Shown one piece after another: positions 19,306 to 28,435 of a stretch of DNA of 64,000 nucleotides. The DNA is from Candidatus Eiseniibacteriota bacterium. Its GTDB lineage: Bacteria > Eisenbacteria > RBG-16-71-46 > CAIMUX01. The position numbers and the translations under genes are program-made. Positions within the stretch are counted from its first letter, which is position 1. Each line of letters starts with the position of its first letter. The stretch lies in contig JADJQY010000002.1 in NCBI GenBank assembly GCA_016712505.1, positions 310,001-374,000 of the forward strand. Direction: 5' to 3'. Under the pieces are notes generated by a model, which was given only the letters and a program-made list of their open reading frames with translations, ran no database searches and was not told where the DNA came from.

Positions 19306-19880
19306 CCCGCGTGTTCCTGGCCCTCGTCCTGCCGCCCGGACTGATCGAGACGGCGTGGGGCGTCTCGCTCCGGATGCAGGAGGTGGCGCCCCCGGGGCTG
19401 GTGCGCTGGGTGCCGCGAGAGAACTTCCACCTCACCCTCCGTTTCTTCGGCGACCTCGATCGCGCGCGGCTCGACCGTGCGCTCTCCGAGACGGCCGCGC
19501 TCGACGGGGCCTTCCCGGCCGTGACGGCCCGCCTCGGGACGGTCTCGGCCTTTCCGTCGGAATCTCGACCCTCGGTGCTCTGGATCGGGCTCCAGTCGGG
19601 CGGGAAGCTGGAGGCGTTGGCGGCGGAGGTCGACCGGCGTCTGGTCGCCGCCGGCTTCGGCCCGGCGGACAAACCGTGGAAAAGTCACCTCACCCTCGGG
19701 CGGATCGGCCGGGAGGAGCGAATCTCCCCGCCCCTGGCCCGAAACCTGCTCTCCTCCGGTCGTTTGACAGCGGAAACGTCGGAAGATACCATCGGCGCCA
19801 TTGCGTTGATTGAGAGCGAGCTTCGTCCGCAGGGAGCGCGGTACACACCGCTGCGGACCGCGATCGCCGCGCGTTCCTGA
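19302..19880 (+). CDS. thpR: RNA 2',3'-cyclic phosphodiesterase ThpR
   Basis: 192 residues of the 2H phosphoesterase superfamily. Both catalytic HxTx motifs are intact, HLTL at 43-46 and HLTL at 129-132. It opens 2',3'-cyclic phosphates on RNA ends. The start ATG overlaps the cinA stop, and the gene precedes recA, giving the common cinA-thpR-recA order. Confidence 0.95.
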   Translation: MTRVFLALVLPPGLIETAWGVSLRMQEVAPPGLVRWVPRENFHLTLRFFGDLDRARLDRALSETAALDGAFPAVTARLGTVSAFPSESRPSVLWIGLQSGGKLEALAAEVDRRLVAAGFGPADKPWKSHLTLGRIGREERISPPLARNLLSSGRLTAETSEDTIGAIALIESELRPQGARYTPLRTAIAARS

Positions 19881-19996
19881 TGTAGTTGCGCCAGAACCCG
19901 CCAAAGGGGGAGGGTTCGAGCGAGACTTAAGGGGGATCCGACGTTCGGGAGTCGGGTCGGGAGCGCACGAGGTCGGACGCACCAGGATAGTTCCGC

Positions 19997-20014
19997 CCGA
20001 CGCGCGAGCGTCGG
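19997..20014 (+). promoter_or_regulatory. Hairpin in the 309-bp leader between thpR and recA
   Basis: A perfect 7-bp stem (CCGACGC/GCGTCGG) is closed by a GCGA (GNRA) tetraloop. It could end the thpR transcript or be part of the recA leader. No LexA box of the CTG-N10-CAG or CGAAC-N4-GTTCG type was seen in 19881-20189, and no clear promoter could be placed there. Confidence 0.4.
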
Positions 20015-20189
20015 ACGGCGGGATCAGCCAGGCGCCTCTAGGCACGCCATTCCCGTTTCCGCATGAGCCCGTCCCGGAAGAGGGACCGGGTCGATCCGGG
20101 GCGCAGGTCACTCGGGCCGCGTCTGGGTCGTCGGTCGCCGATCGGGACGAATGCACGGAAAGGGTCCTAGAATCAGGAGGTTAGGCAAC

Positions 20190-21371
20190 ATGTCTGTCGA
20201 TCAACCGAAGGAGCGGACCAAGGCCCTGGATCTCGCGATCACCCAGATCGAGAAGCAGTTCGGCAAGGGGAGCATCATCCGCCTCGGGCAGGGCAAGGCG
20301 ATCGAGGATCTCGCGGTCATCCCGAGCGGTTCGCTCGGTCTCGACATCGCGCTTGGTCTGGGCGGCGTTCCGCGCGGCCGGATCATCGAGATCTTCGGAC
20401 CGGAGTCGTCGGGCAAGACGACCATGACGCTCAAGATCGTGGCCGAGGCGCAGAAGCTGGGGGGGAACGCGGTCTTCATCGACGCGGAACATGCGCTCCA
20501 GCCGTCGTATGCCAAGCTGCTCGGGGTCGATGTCGAGAACCTGCACGTCTCGCAGCCCGACACCGGCGAAGAGGCGCTGGAGATCGCCGACCAGCTGGTC
20601 CGCAGCGGCGCGGTCGACGTGATCGTGATCGACTCGGTTGCGGCGCTGGTGCCCCGGGCCGAAATCGAAGGGGAGATGGGCGACTCCCATGTCGGGCTGC
20701 AGGCGCGGTTGATGTCGCAGGCGCTGCGCAAGCTGACCGGCTCGATCTCCAAGTCGCATACCGTGGTGATCTTCATCAACCAGATCCGGATGAAGATCGG
20801 GGTGATGTTCGGGAATCCGGAGACCACTTCGGGCGGCAACGCGCTCAAGTTCTATGCTTCGGTGCGGCTGGACATCCGGAAGATCGCGAGCATCAAGGAC
20901 GGCGAGGAAGTGATCGGCAACCGGACGAAGGTGCGCGTGGTGAAGAACAAGGTCGCTCCGCCCTTCAAGTCGGCCGAGTTCGACATTCTCTACAAGGAGG
21001 GGCTGTCGCACACCGGCGAGCTGATCGACCTGGGGCTCGATACCGGTCTGCTGCAGAAGAGCGGCACCTGGATCAGCTACGGGGAGACCCGGCTGGGTCA
21101 GGGGCGCGACAAGTCGCGCGAGACGCTGCGGGAGAATCCGGAGCTTGCGGCCAAGCTCGAGGACCAGATCCGGACCGCGGTGGGGCTGAAGCCGATCCGC
21201 ACTCCGGGAAAAGGGAACGACGCCGCGAGCGCCCCGAAGGCGGGGAAGGCGGACAAGCTGGAGAAGGCTGACGGGGCGGAGAAGATCGAGCTCGGGGAGA
21301 TCGTGGGCGACGAGGTGCCGGAAGGGGCGGGCGCGGTGCGCGACCGCCGTTCCGGGGCGCGCGCCCGCTAG
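20190..21371 (+). CDS. recA: Recombinase RecA
   Basis: 393 residues. ATG 20190 follows CAGGAGG. Walker A is GPESSGKTT (70-78), and the NAVFIDAEHALQPSYAKLLG and VIVIDSVAALVPRAEIEGEM segments are the Walker B region and neighbours. DNA-binding loop L2 contains GNPETTSGGNALKFYASVR. The C-terminal tail from about residue 345 is a Lys/Ala/Glu-rich extension (KAGKADKLEKADGAEKIE) that ends RRSGARAR, basic rather than the acidic tail known from E. coli. Confidence 0.98.
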   Translation: MSVDQPKERTKALDLAITQIEKQFGKGSIIRLGQGKAIEDLAVIPSGSLGLDIALGLGGVPRGRIIEIFGPESSGKTTMTLKIVAEAQKLGGNAVFIDAEHALQPSYAKLLGVDVENLHVSQPDTGEEALEIADQLVRSGAVDVIVIDSVAALVPRAEIEGEMGDSHVGLQARLMSQALRKLTGSISKSHTVVIFINQIRMKIGVMFGNPETTSGGNALKFYASVRLDIRKIASIKDGEEVIGNRTKVRVVKNKVAPPFKSAEFDILYKEGLSHTGELIDLGLDTGLLQKSGTWISYGETRLGQGRDKSRETLRENPELAAKLEDQIRTAVGLKPIRTPGKGNDAASAPKAGKADKLEKADGAEKIELGEIVGDEVPEGAGAVRDRRSGARAR

Positions 21372-21385
21372 GCCATTCCGGCGTC

Positions 21386-21445
21386 GCCGGTCACCGTGGG
21401 TGGCCGGCGGCGACCGGCGTGGCCGGTCACCGTGGGTGGCCGGCG
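21386..21445 (+). repeat. 24-bp direct repeat, two copies 36 bp apart
   Basis: The same 24-bp segment, beginning GCCGGTCACCGTGGG, occurs at 21386-21409 and 21422-21445 in the recA-alaS gap. Confidence 0.9.
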
Positions 21446-21509
21446 ACGGACGGACGCTTTCCATCGAAACGAGAGGAGGATGCCTCGCGTACCTGTGCGC
21501 GGGAGCCGT

Positions 21510-24286
21510 ATGACCGACACCGCCAAATACATCCGGGAGAGCTTCCTCCAGTTCTATCGCGAACGTGACCATCGGGTCATGAAGGGATCGCCCCTCGTCC
21601 CGAAGGACGATCCCACGCTGCTCTTCACTTCGGCCGGCATGGTGCAGTTCAAGAAGTACTACGCCACGCGCGAGCCGCTCGAGTTCCGTCGCGCGGCCAC
21701 GATCCAGAAGTGCATCCGTGCGACCGACATCGAGTCGGTGGGATTCACTCCACGCCATCTCACCCTGTTCGAGATGCTGGGGCACTTCTCCTTCGGCGAT
21801 TACTTCAAGCGCGAGGCGATCCACTGGAACTGGGAGCTGTTCACCCAGGTGTGGAAGCTCCCGGTCGAGAAGCTCAAGGTGTCGGTCTACCTCGAGGACG
21901 ACGAGGCGTACGAGATCTGGAACAAGGAGATCGGGCTCGCGCCGGATCGGATCTACCGTCTGGGCAAGGAGGACAACTTCTGGGGTCCGGCGGGCGAGAC
22001 CGGGGCGTGCGGGCCGTCGACCGAGGTGTACTACGATCTCGGGGAGGATCTCGATCCGGACCCCAGGTCGGGCCCGGGCTCGCCGACCGATCGCTGGATC
22101 GAGATCGGTAACTTCGTCTTTCCGCAGTTCGACATGCAGACCGACGGCTCGATGCCGCAGCTGGCCAACCGGGGAATCGACACCGGAATCGGCCTCGACC
22201 GCGTCACCCTGGTGATGGAGGGGAAGCGGAGCATCTTCGAGACGACGCTGTTCACCCCCTACATCCGGAAGCTGGAGGAGATCTCCGGTCGGAAGTACGA
22301 GGAGCCGTACAAGTCGAGCTTCCACGTCATCGCGGATCACATCCGCACCCTCACCTTCGCCCTCGCCGAACGGGTGCTCCCCTCGAACGAGGGGCGCGGG
22401 TACGTGATTCGCCGCATCCTGCGCCGCGCTGCGGTGCAGGGGCATCGCCTCGGTCTCGACCGTCCCTTCCTGAAGGACCTCTGCGATGAGGTGGTCCGGG
22501 TGATGGGGGGTTCCTATCACGAGATCCAGGATGCGCTCCCTGCAGTGAAGGTCTCGCTCGAGATGGAAGAGGAGCGGTTCCAGGCTACGCTCACCCAGGG
22601 ACTGGTGCGCTTCGAAGAGGCCGCGGACCGACTGGTTCGGGAGGGTGGCCCGACCGCGACCGGTGGCTCGACCGCGACCGGTGGCCCGACCTCGACCAAC
22701 GGGGCGACCTTGCCGGGCGAGGTCGCCTTCCAGCTCTACGATACCTTTGGATTCCCGGTCGATCTGACCCAGGTGCTGGCCCGGGAGCGGGGATTCGAGG
22801 TCGACATGGAGGGCTTCAAGCGGACGATGGGGGAGCAGCGCGAGCGTTCGCGCGCCAGTGCCCGCTTCTCGCTTGCCCCCGGCGAGAACCTCGAGTGGCA
22901 GATCGTGAGCGACGGCGCACACTCGGTCTTCCGCGGCTACGAGACGACCGAGCTGCCGGCCCAGATCCGGCGCCACGCGCGGATTCCGGAAGTCGGCGGT
23001 GCGCGGGTCGCCAATGGCGACGCCAATGGCGCCGCGAATGGCGCCGCGGGGGGGTTGCCACCGCGAGTGCTGCGGGCGCGAACCGCACCGGCGGAGATGG
23101 GGACACAGCGGGCGGGGAGTACTTCGTCGTCCTCGACGAGACGCCGTTCTATGCCGAATCGGGCGGCCAGGTGGGGGACATCGGTCGTCTCGAGGCCGAC
23201 GGTTTCCGCGCCGTGGTTCTCGACACCACCAAGAAGGAGGGGGAGGTCCGGCATCGGGTCCGCCTCGAGGTGGGGCGTTTCCCCGACGGGACGATCCAGG
23301 CCCGGGTCGATCAGAGTGCTCGGCGGGACACCATGCGGAATCACACCGCGACCCACCTGCTCCACGCGGCGCTCCGCCGCGTGCTGGGCACACACGTCAC
23401 CCAGGCCGGGTCGCTGGTCGCGCCCGATCGACTTCGCTTCGACTTCACCCACCCGCAGGCGATGAGCCAGGAGCAGCTGCGTGAGGTGGAGGAGATCGTC
23501 AACGCCCGTATCGTCGCGGATGATGGTGTCCAGGTGCACGAGTCATCGTACGACGACGCGATCAAGCAGGGGGTGATGGCGCTCTTCGGGGAAAAGTATG
23601 GCGATCGCGTGCGGCGGATCGAGGTGGGGGAGTTTTCGCGCGAGCTTTGCGGCGGAACCCACGTCGGTCGCACCGGCGAGATCGGCAGCTTCCTGATCAC
23701 CGCGGAAACCGGAATTGCTGCGGGGACGCGTCGCATCGAGGCACAGACCGGATTCGGAGCGCTGCGTGAGGCGCGTCGGATGCGCGAGAGTGTCGAGGGC
23801 GTGCGTCGGGTGGTCCAGTCGACCACCGAGGAACTCCCCGGCAAGGTGGCCAGCCTGGCGGAGGAAGTGGCGAAGCTGCGGAAGCAGGTTCGAGATCTGA
23901 AGGCGAAGGGCGGCGACGACCCACTGGCCGGGGCGACACTCGAGTCGCTGGGCAAGGGGAGCCGACTGGTTGCGACCCTGGAGCTGGAGGAGGGGACCGA
24001 TCTTCGTGCCTTCGGAGACCGGGTGCGGACCCGGATCGGAAACGGCGCGGGATTGCTGGCCATCCAGAGCGGCGGCAAGGTCACGTTGCTGGCCGTGGTG
24101 GCCGATGCGCTGGTCGAGCAGGGAATTCTCCGCGCCGATGAGTTGATCAAGGCCGCGGTGGAAGCGGTGGGCGGCCGGGGTGGCGGCAAGCCGCATCTGG
24201 CCATGGCCGGCATTGCTGACCCCTCCCGCCTCGACGAGGCGCTGAAGGCAGGGGCGGACAAGATCGGAGCCGCGCTTGGGGTCTGA
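21510..24286 (+). CDS. alaS: Alanyl-tRNA synthetase, interrupted by an apparent frameshift
   Basis: The start MTDTAKYIRESFLQFY is the family N-terminus; ATG 21480 is an alternative. The class II core follows (GSPLVPKDDPTLLFTSAGM; FSFGDYFKREAI; GIGLDRVTLV). The frame runs to the G7 run at 23048-23054, then continues in another frame with YFVVLDETPFYAESGGQVGD. The editing domain (RNHTATHLLHAALR, ELCGGTHVGRTGEIG) and the C-Ala domain ending at 24286 complete it. One added G gives about 926 residues. Two low-complexity inserts, GGPTATGG hexads (22644-22697) and ANGA-type tetrads (23010-23045), lie between core and editing domain. The enzyme is essential, so an assembly indel is the likeliest cause. 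Confidence 0.9.
22644..22697 (+). repeat. Three 18-bp tandem units inside alaS
   Basis: GGTGGCCCGACCGCGACC and two variants encode GGPTAT/GGSTAT/GGPTST, inserted ahead of the editing domain. Confidence 0.9.
23010..23045 (+). repeat. Three 12-bp tandem units inside alaS, next to a G7 run
   Basis: GCCAATGGCGAC, GCCAATGGCGCC and GCGAATGGCGCC encode ANGD/ANGA/ANGA. They lead directly into the G7 homopolymer (23048-23054) at which the reading frame changes. Confidence 0.9.
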
Positions 24287-24367
24287 CACCGGCGCCGGAC
24301 ATCACCCTGACAGGCGGCCGGCCGCGGCGACCGGCGGACAGGGCGGACGACCGATCGGTTCAAGACC

Positions 24368-25219
24368 ATGACCCAACGCGTGCTGATACTCGGGGCCGGC
24401 GGTCTGCTCGGCCGGGCGCTCCGCCGAACCGCTCCAGCCGGGGTCGAACTCCATTGCCCCACGCGGGAAGATCTGCCGTTGGACGATCTGGATCGGTTGG
24501 GGCGGCGGCTGCGTGAGCAGCCAGTCGATCGCCTCTTCCTCCTGGCAGCATGGACCCGGGTCGACGATTGCGAGTCCGACCCGGAGCGCGCCTTCCGGAT
24601 CAACGGCATCCTTCCCGGCCGGATCGCGAACCTGGCGGAGCGCCGCGGACTTCCGCTGGTGTTCGTCAGTACCGACTACGTATTCAGCGGGGCCGCAGTG
24701 GCCCCCTATCGCGAGTTCGATCGCATCGAACCGGTCAACCTGTACGGCCGGAGCAAAGCGTACGGCGAGGGGGCAGTGCGGGAGGCATCGCGCGCGGCGC
24801 GGATCGTCAGGACCAGCGGCCTCTACGGTGAAGGGGGGCCGGACTTCGTGGCGTCCATTCGTCGCGCATTGTCCGCTGGCGGACCATTGCGGGTGGTGGC
24901 GGATCAGATCACCGCTCCGACCTGGGTGGACGATCTGGCCCGGGCGCTCTGGGTCGTGGGCCTGGGAGACGAGGCCGGGACGTTTCACCTGAGCGCGGCC
25001 GGGGAGCTGAGCTGGTGCGACTTCGCCCGCGAGATCGCGCGGGCGAGCGGCGAGGACCCGGAGCGGATCACGCCGATCACCGCGGCGGAGAGCGGCCGCG
25101 CCGCGGCACGGCCGGCCTATTCGGTCTTGAGCGGCCAGCGGGCCAGGGAGATCTTCGGCCTCTCCTTGCCCGAGACCAGGGACGCGCTACGCGCCTTCCT
25201 CGTCGGGACCGGCGCATGA
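24368..25219 (+). CDS. rfbD: dTDP-4-dehydrorhamnose reductase family protein (RmlD-like)
   Basis: 283 residues, an extended short-chain dehydrogenase. The Rossmann loop is GAGGLLGRAL (10-19). LAAWTRVDDCE is the RmlD N-A-A-Y/W-T-x-V-D region. VFVSTDYVFSG holds the catalytic Thr/Asp, and NLYGRSKAYGE holds the Tyr and Lys. TAPTWVDDLARAL is a family signature. It makes dTDP-L-rhamnose for surface polysaccharide using NAD(P)H. Partners rmlA, B and C are not in the window. The TGA overlaps the ATG of the next gene. Confidence 0.9.
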   Translation: MTQRVLILGAGGLLGRALRRTAPAGVELHCPTREDLPLDDLDRLGRRLREQPVDRLFLLAAWTRVDDCESDPERAFRINGILPGRIANLAERRGLPLVFVSTDYVFSGAAVAPYREFDRIEPVNLYGRSKAYGEGAVREASRAARIVRTSGLYGEGGPDFVASIRRALSAGGPLRVVADQITAPTWVDDLARALWVVGLGDEAGTFHLSAAGELSWCDFAREIARASGEDPERITPITAAESGRAAARPAYSVLSGQRAREIFGLSLPETRDALRAFLVGTGA

Positions 25220-26115
25220 TCCGGATCATCCTGCAGCAGCTCCGCGTCCGGCAGTGGACCAAGAACCTGGTGGTATTCGCCGGGGTGGTCTTCAGCCATC
25301 ACTTCACCGAGACCGGCGAGCTGCTCCGCGCCGTCCAGGGCTTCCTGGCTTTCTGCCTGCTCGCGTCCTCGGTTTACGTGTTGAACGATCTTCGCGATGT
25401 CGATCGCGACCGGATTCATCCGAAGAAGAAGCACCGGCCGATCGCTTCGGGACGGCTCGGGGTCGGGTTCGCGCGGCTACTCGTCCTGATCCTGCTGGGG
25501 GCCGCGGCGGTCGTCGCCTGGCCACTGGGGAAGGGGTTTCTCACCGCGGCCGGGATCTACTACACCTTGAACCTCGCCTACTCGATGTGGCTCAAGCATG
25601 TCGTGCTGCTCGACGTGATGATCATCGCCGTCGGCTTCGTCCTGCGCGCGGTGGCCGGGGTCGAGGCGCTCTCGATGGACGAGGAGATTTCCCCCTGGCT
25701 CCTGGTCTGCACCCTCTTCCTCGCCCTGTTCCTCGCGGTGGCGAAGCGGAGGGCGGAGGTGATGCTCCTGCAGGGGGCGGCGGCGGAGCATCGGCAGACC
25801 TTGGAGGAGTATCCCCGCGAACTGGTCGATCAGCTCGTACCGGTGGTCACTGCGGCGACGGTGATCTCCTACGCGATCTACACCGTCAGTCCGCAGACCG
25901 TTTCGAAGTTCGAGACCGACAAGCTGGTCTACACCGTTCCCTTCGTGGTCTACGGGATCTTCCGCTACCTCTACCTGGTCTACAAACAGGGGCGGGGAGG
26001 CTCGCCCTCCGAGGTGTTGTTGACCGATGCCCCCACGCTCTTCAACGTGCTGCTCTGGATCGTGGCTGTGGTCGTGATCCTCGGTAGCAGTCAGGCGCGG
26101 ATCCTGACCCCATGA
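25216..26115 (+). CDS. UbiA-family decaprenyl-phosphate phosphoribosyltransferase-like protein
   Basis: 299 residues with eight or nine membrane segments. The first Asp-rich motif NDLRDVDRDRIHPKKKHRPIA and preceding RVRQWTKNLVVFAGVVFS closely follow the DPPR synthase (Rv3806c-type) subgroup of UbiA enzymes. These transfer phosphoribose from PRPP to polyprenyl phosphate. The second acidic site would be near KFETDKLVYTVPFVVYG. A PRPP synthase (prs) lies 3 kb downstream and rmlD overlaps its start, which suggests a cell-envelope polysaccharide branch; substrate identity is inference. Confidence 0.82.
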   Translation: MIRIILQQLRVRQWTKNLVVFAGVVFSHHFTETGELLRAVQGFLAFCLLASSVYVLNDLRDVDRDRIHPKKKHRPIASGRLGVGFARLLVLILLGAAAVVAWPLGKGFLTAAGIYYTLNLAYSMWLKHVVLLDVMIIAVGFVLRAVAGVEALSMDEEISPWLLVCTLFLALFLAVAKRRAEVMLLQGAAAEHRQTLEEYPRELVDQLVPVVTAATVISYAIYTVSPQTVSKFETDKLVYTVPFVVYGIFRYLYLVYKQGRGGSPSEVLLTDAPTLFNVLLWIVAVVVILGSSQARILTP

Positions 26116-27215
26116 GCCCCCTGCCGGCGGTCCGCGTCACCTCCCCGGCCAAGCTCAATCTCGGGCTCGAGATTCTCGGGCGACGTCCCGACGGCTACCA
26201 CGAGCTGGTGACGGTGTTCCAGGCGATCTCCCTCGCCGATCGGGTCGACCTCGCGCTCGAGCCGCATCCCGGAATCCGGCTGCAGGTCGTCCCCTCGACC
26301 CTCGATCTCGGCCCGCCGGGAGAAAACCTCGCGGTCCGGGCGGCGCAGCTCCTGATGGCCGACCTGACCCGTCCGCCGGGACTTCGGATCCGGCTGCGGA
26401 AGCAGATCCCGGCCGGGGCGGGGTTGGGCGGAGGTTCGTCGAACGCCGCCGCGACCCTCGCTGGTCTCGCCTTCCTGCTCGACCGCTCGCTCTCCCCGGA
26501 GCAACTCGAGGATCTCGGCAGCCGCCTCGGCTCCGACGTCGCCTTCTTCGTGCGTGGCGGGTGCCAGGTGGGGGTCGGTCGCGGAGAGCTGCTGCGTCCG
26601 GTGACCGCGCCGCCTGACTTCTGGGCCGTCCTGGTGTTGCCCGACATTCACCTCTCGACGCGGGAAGTCTATGGCAGACTGAATTTAGCGTTGACAGACC
26701 CTGGCCCCCTGGCTAGCCTCGCCCCCGGTTCATTGACGCGGGACGGGTCTGTTGGGCAGGTATCGAACAGGCGATCTGGCGATGGGCGAGCTGGCGATGG
26801 GCGAGCTGGCGATGGCGAAGCTGGCGATGGGCAGGCTGGCGACGGGCCAGCTTGGGATCGGCCAGCTGGGGATCGGCGAGCTTGGGATCGGCCAGCTGGG
26901 GATTGGCGAGCTGGGGATTGGCCGGTTGGCCGGCCGCTGATGATCCCGCCGGACCTGTGGGGACGCCTGCACAACGATCTTGAACCGGTTGTGCTGGGTT
27001 TACGCCCAGACCTACGCGGGATTCTCGAATCGATGAAACGTTTCGGAGCGCGTTCCGCCCGGGTGACCGGAAGCGGTTCCGCCCTTTTCGCGGTGGTGGA
27101 TCACCGTGAACAGGGGCGCCGCCTGCTCGGACGACTGACGCGTCAGGGGATTCGGGCCCGGTTGGTACGAACCGAACCGGGTGGATGCCGGATCGAACCG
27201 GACGTGGCCCGCTAG
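26112..27215 (+). CDS. ispE: 4-diphosphocytidyl-2-C-methyl-D-erythritol kinase with pentapeptide insert
   Basis: A GHMP kinase of the MEP isoprenoid pathway, 367 residues against a usual 280-300. The N-terminal SPAKLNLGLEI..RPDGYHEL and the phosphate-binding loop PAGAGLGGGSSNAAA are intact. The C-terminal VTGSGSALFAVVD loop and NDLEP are present. The excess lies at about residues 195-275, where ten 5-residue units (RAGDG, EAGDG, PAWDR, RAGDW) replace a short variable linker. A promoter-like element precedes the insert within the gene. The ATG overlaps the stop of the UbiA-type gene. Confidence 0.93.
   Translation: MSPLPAVRVTSPAKLNLGLEILGRRPDGYHELVTVFQAISLADRVDLALEPHPGIRLQVVPSTLDLGPPGENLAVRAAQLLMADLTRPPGLRIRLRKQIPAGAGLGGGSSNAAATLAGLAFLLDRSLSPEQLEDLGSRLGSDVAFFVRGGCQVGVGRGELLRPVTAPPDFWAVLVLPDIHLSTREVYGRLNLALTDPGPLASLAPGSLTRDGSVGQVSNRRSGDGRAGDGRAGDGEAGDGQAGDGPAWDRPAGDRRAWDRPAGDWRAGDWPVGRPLMIPPDLWGRLHNDLEPVVLGLRPDLRGILESMKRFGARSARVTGSGSALFAVVDHREQGRRLLGRLTRQGIRARLVRTEPGGCRIEPDVAR
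26691..26719 (+). promoter_or_regulatory. Promoter-like element inside ispE
   Basis: TTGACA (26691-26696), a 17-bp spacer and TAGCCT (26714-26719), preceded by an A/T-rich GAATTTAGCG. Motif quality equals that of the intergenic promoters in this window. It could serve spoVG downstream (600 bp) or be coincidental. Confidence 0.35.
26772..26921 (+). repeat. Ten 15-bp tandem units inside ispE
   Basis: Units of CGAGCTGGCGATGGG and derivatives, in frame, encode AGDG/AGDR/AGDW pentads. The later units carry a systematic change (TGGGATCGG), so two sub-families are present. Confidence 0.95.
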
Positions 27216-27317
27216 AAGGCCGCGATTTACCGGAGCGCCCCGGGGCCAAAGGGAATTGGTCGGGGTCCGCGAATCGCGAGTGACTCGCCAGGGAGAGACA
27301 ACAAGGGCGGTGAGTCG

Positions 27318-27587
27318 ATGGATATCACGGAGATTCGGGTCTCCCTCCGCGATGACGACAAGTTGAAGGCGTTTGTCAGCATCACGATCGACAATTGTTT
27401 CGTCGTTCGGGGCCTCAAGGTCATCAAGGGCGGTAAGGGGCTGTTCGTGGCGATGCCCAGCCGGCGCAAGCCGGAGGGGGGCTACCAGGACCTCTGCCAT
27501 CCCATCAACATGGAGACGCGCCAGTTGATGGAGGAGATGATCAAGGCCAAGTACCTGGAGGAAGTCGAGAAGTCGATGGTCGGCTAG
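27318..27587 (+). CDS. spoVG: SpoVG family nucleic-acid-binding regulator
   Basis: 89 residues, almost entirely the SpoVG domain (MDITEIRVSLRDDDKLKAFV; SITIDNCFVVRGLKVIKG; GLFVAMPSRR; CHPINMETRQ). SpoVG proteins bind DNA or RNA and tune diverse genes in Firmicutes and spirochaetes; the role here is unknown. Homologues end soon after the helix, as this one does. GTG and poor sites upstream were rejected in favour of ATG 27318, which matches the family N-terminus. Confidence 0.95.
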   Translation: MDITEIRVSLRDDDKLKAFVSITIDNCFVVRGLKVIKGGKGLFVAMPSRRKPEGGYQDLCHPINMETRQLMEEMIKAKYLEEVEKSMVG

Positions 27588-28260
27588 GCCGCCGGTCGGA
27601 ACGTAACGAACCTCGCAGGGGGGAGGCCTCCGGCGGAGGATCGGTGTGCGGCGCCGGAGCTGCAATCGGCGGCGGGGCTGTATTCGGCAGGGGGGCTGTC
27701 CTCCGCAGGAGAGCCACGTTGGGCGGCGGAGACTCGCGCGGCGGCGGGCGCCCACGCGGCGGCAGCGCCCACGTGGCGGCCGGCGCCGATTCCACGGCAG
27801 GGTAGGGTGTGGCCGAGGTCCGGCGCTCAGGGTTCAGTCCCGGCCACCCGGCCGGGCACTCGGCCGGGCACTCGGCCGGCCGGCCGGGCGGCCACACGGG
27901 CGGCAGGTTCGGCATGTAGGCCCAGGTTCGCTGCGTCTCACCGAGCAGGGTGGAGTTGAGCGGCGGGACCGCTTGCCTGGGCCATGTCTCGATCGGACCG
28001 GGCTGCAGCGGGGGCGGAGCCCCGATCCGGAACCGGCCGATGACCCAACCGGCGCACCCGCCTCTCGGTCGCTCGGTTCCGATTTCCCCCATCCCGCCGG
28101 TTCTGCTAAAGTCCCGCGGTCGCTCGCGGAAGCCCCCGGCCGACTGCCTGGGCATGTCGTTCCAAACTGCGGCTGACGTCGGTTCAGGCCGGTCCAGATC
28201 GACCGGCCCGATCTCGTATTGGTCCGTCCCGTGGCGTCGGCGATGGGTCGGGTTGGTCAT
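27588..28260 (+). other. Gene-poor 673-bp stretch between spoVG and tRNA-Gln
   Basis: No convincing gene was found. It holds a 12-bp repeat (CGGCCGGGCACT and variants near 27845-27890) and an extended -10-like TGCTAAAGT at 28104-28112. A perfect 8-bp hairpin lies at 28187-28208 (GGCCGGTC/GACCGGCC). The minus strand is open for 239 codons with a Pro/Arg-rich sequence that matches no family. Confidence 0.5.
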
Positions 28261-28332
28261 TGGGGCGTAGCCAAGTGGTAAGGCAGCGGGTTTTGGTTCC
28301 GCCTACCGGAGGTTCGAATCCTCCCGCCCCAG
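28261..28332 (+). tRNA. tRNA-Gln(UUG)
   Basis: TGGGGCG (28261-28267) pairs with CGCCCCA (28325-28331), and the discriminator is G28332. The anticodon loop TTTTGGT gives TTG. CCA is not encoded. U34 is a known target of MnmA, encoded at 9760. Confidence 0.96.
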
Positions 28333-28435
28333 AGTGCGTGCGACGCGGTCCGTGGCCAGTCGCGGGCGGATCGGTGCTGGAGTGTCGGACGAAGCTGGAT
28401 CCAGGTCGGTTGGTCATAGCGAAAGGTTCACGATC

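Noticed and set aside
20181..23393. 1070-codon open frame on the minus strand
   Set aside because: It is antisense across recA and alaS; both plus-strand genes are unmistakable, and the minus product matches no family.
27541..28260. 239-codon Pro/Arg-rich open frame on the minus strand
   Set aside because: It overlaps the end of spoVG, lacks a convincing ribosome-binding site and family match, and contains a tandem repeat; compositional openness is the simpler explanation.
27588..28260. Possible second tRNA or small RNA in the gap
   Set aside because: The hairpin at 28187 and the -10-like element do not form a tRNA or known RNA pattern.
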